Source: Armatimonadota bacterium (lineage in GTDB: Bacteria > Armatimonadota > UBA5829). From it: 64,000 nucleotides of DNA. The position numbers and the translations under genes were made by a program. The stretch lies in assembly GCA_023474015.1 (NCBI GenBank), contig JAMCYN010000063.1:1-64000 (forward strand), written 5' to 3'. Below are positions 63,147-64,000 of this stretch, piece by piece; position 1 is the first letter of the stretch; each line of letters starts with the position of its first letter. The notes under the pieces were generated by a model that saw only the letters and a program-made list of their open reading frames with translations, ran no database searches and was not told where the DNA came from.

Positions 63147-64000
63147 CTACTTCGGCCACCTCAAGTGCATCGGAAGCATCTTCGGGAACTCGGCGTGAGG
63201 CTCCGTCTGATACCAATAGGCGACTGACGCGATATCGTCCTGAAGTGGCTGGAACTTGCCGTTCGGCCACCAGCCCAACGCCTGGATGGTTACTTTGAGG
63301 TTGCTCTCGAACCTGATCGGGTCGGGGATATGCCATCGATACAACCCGTGCTTGGGCACCTCTCCTTCGACCTTCCTATGGAGCGGATAACCCAGGAAAG
63401 CCGTGGAGTATGTGTCGCCAAAGCCCCACGCCCCGCCGAAGTAGTCCTCAGTGCCGGTGCCGCAAATAGTCGGGAACTGCCCGTCGCCGTCGATGAAGAA
63501 CTTTATCTCCCCCTCGCCCCACCAGCCGTTTGCCAGTTGCGTCCAGGCTAGATATGTGCCGACGTAGTGCCCCTTGCCCTTCACCCCGTCGAGAATGACG
63601 TGCTCCGGTTTGTCCTGAGACGTTGTGGACCTCCTCCACTGCGCGTGGAAATAGGCCGCGTTGTCGGGCACATCGTCCAATTCATAGCTGATCTGATAGA
63701 AGAAGTCTTCGAAGGCTTGGTCACCCTGGTTCTCCACCTCTATCCTTGCCTTATTCCGGAAAGGCATCGGCCAATACGAGTTGAACCCCCCCTCCGGGTT
63801 TACCGCGATGGGTATGGAATTGACCTTGCACCTTAAGGCGTGGCCGTTGCAGAAGAAGTCTCCCAGCGGCACTTCCACCGAGGGCGTGGCCTCATCGTCC
63901 CAATACATCCTGAGAATGACGTCGCGATACGCTTTGGGGTCCGAAGTAATCCATATATGCTTTATTGTCCCTGGCCCGTCGATCTCGGCGAGCACGGTGT
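63147..64000 (-). CDS. DUF2961 (GH172-like) glycoside hydrolase, N-terminus cut by window edge
   Basis: At least 284 residues of a DUF2961 protein. Motifs seen are LAEIDGPGTIKHIWIT, SVEVPLGDFFCNGHA, GFNSYWPMPFRNKARIEVENQG, YYQISYEL-like FYQISYELDDVP, AYFHAQWRR, GTGTEDYFGGAWGFG and FNRWHI-like GLYRWHIPDPI. GH172 enzymes act on fructofuranose or arabinofuranose-type linkages; the residues GTEDYF are a family hallmark. The frame runs off the right end without a start, so the true N-terminus is outside. It lies 73 bases downstream of nothing else on this strand within the window and upstream of the toxin-antitoxin pair. Confidence 0.88.
   Translation of the reverse strand, partial: TVLAEIDGPGTIKHIWITSDPKAYRDVILRMYWDDEATPSVEVPLGDFFCNGHALRCKVNSIPIAVNPEGGFNSYWPMPFRNKARIEVENQGDQAFEDFFYQISYELDDVPDNAAYFHAQWRRSTTSQDKPEHVILDGVKGKGHYVGTYLAWTQLANGWWGEGEIKFFIDGDGQFPTICGTGTEDYFGGAWGFGDTYSTAFLGYPLHRKVEGEVPKHGLYRWHIPDPIRFESNLKVTIQALGWWPNGKFQPLQDDIASVAYWYQTEPHAEFPKMLPMHLRWPK

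Overview
This window looks like a chromosomal segment of a GC-rich, free-living bacterium. The gene order cinA-thpR-recA-recX-rny-ymdB, PEP-CTERM-like secreted proteins, a GHL10-type and a DUF2961-type glycoside hydrolase, frequent TTG starts and very many palindromic intergenic repeats together suggest Armatimonadota or a close relative. That placement is an inference from gene content and was not tested by phylogeny. Base composition is even; apart from a possible insertion-sequence end at the extreme left there is no sign of prophage, plasmid or CRISPR.

Layout. (1) 0.2-9.0 kb, plus strand: a housekeeping block for NMN/ADP-ribose clean-up (cinA), RNA cyclic phosphodiester hydrolysis (thpR), recombination (recA, recX) and mRNA decay (rny, ymdB-like), then a PKD-domain secreted protein and a UbiA-type prenyltransferase resembling decaprenyl-phosphate phosphoribosyltransferase. 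It ends in a perfect bidirectional terminator facing tRNA-His and tRNA-Arg. (2) 9.6-16.7 kb, minus strand: a solitary single-chain restriction-methyltransferase (type IIG-like), two tandemly duplicated PEP-CTERM genes with a copied argS tail between them, and argS itself, which carries two dispersed repeats in frame. (3) 16.8-22.3 kb, plus strand: a PIN toxin with a 50-aa candidate antitoxin, three secreted proteins (unknown, GHL10 glycosidase, short metal-binding-protein-like), and a cyclic-di-GMP-I-like riboswitch with a built-in terminator ahead of a 64-aa protein. (4) 22.5-51.0 kb, minus strand: a roughly 28-kb surface polysaccharide locus with an initiating phosphoglycosyltransferase, five glycosyltransferases, flippase and polymerase candidates, a nucleotide-sugar dehydrogenase, an asparagine-synthase-like amidotransferase, a bifunctional Fkp for GDP-fucose, a CDP-deoxysugar branch (rfbF, rfbH, an rfbC-like epimerase), six SDR enzymes and two methyltransferases. 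A good sigma70 promoter sits at its upstream end. (5) 51.2-64.0 kb, minus strand: two secreted hydrolase-like proteins, then rsfS/LCP/nadD, proA, proB, obgE, a DUF433/DUF5615 toxin-antitoxin pair and a DUF2961 glycosidase cut by the window edge.

The most unusual property is the density and order of repeats between genes. At least seven families are visible: long inverted elements bounded by CCGTARGCCCTGAGTAG; CACGAAA octamer tracts; paired heptamer tracts in opposite orientation; a 122-bp element before recX; TCATYCTGAGC elements; 17-nt palindromes of 7+3+7; and 24-nt GTTTCGGGAAT palindromes. They abut gene ends, often supply the stop codon and last residues of the gene, and have twice entered argS in frame. 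Together with the riboswitch and its 64-aa gene these are the parts most worth following up.
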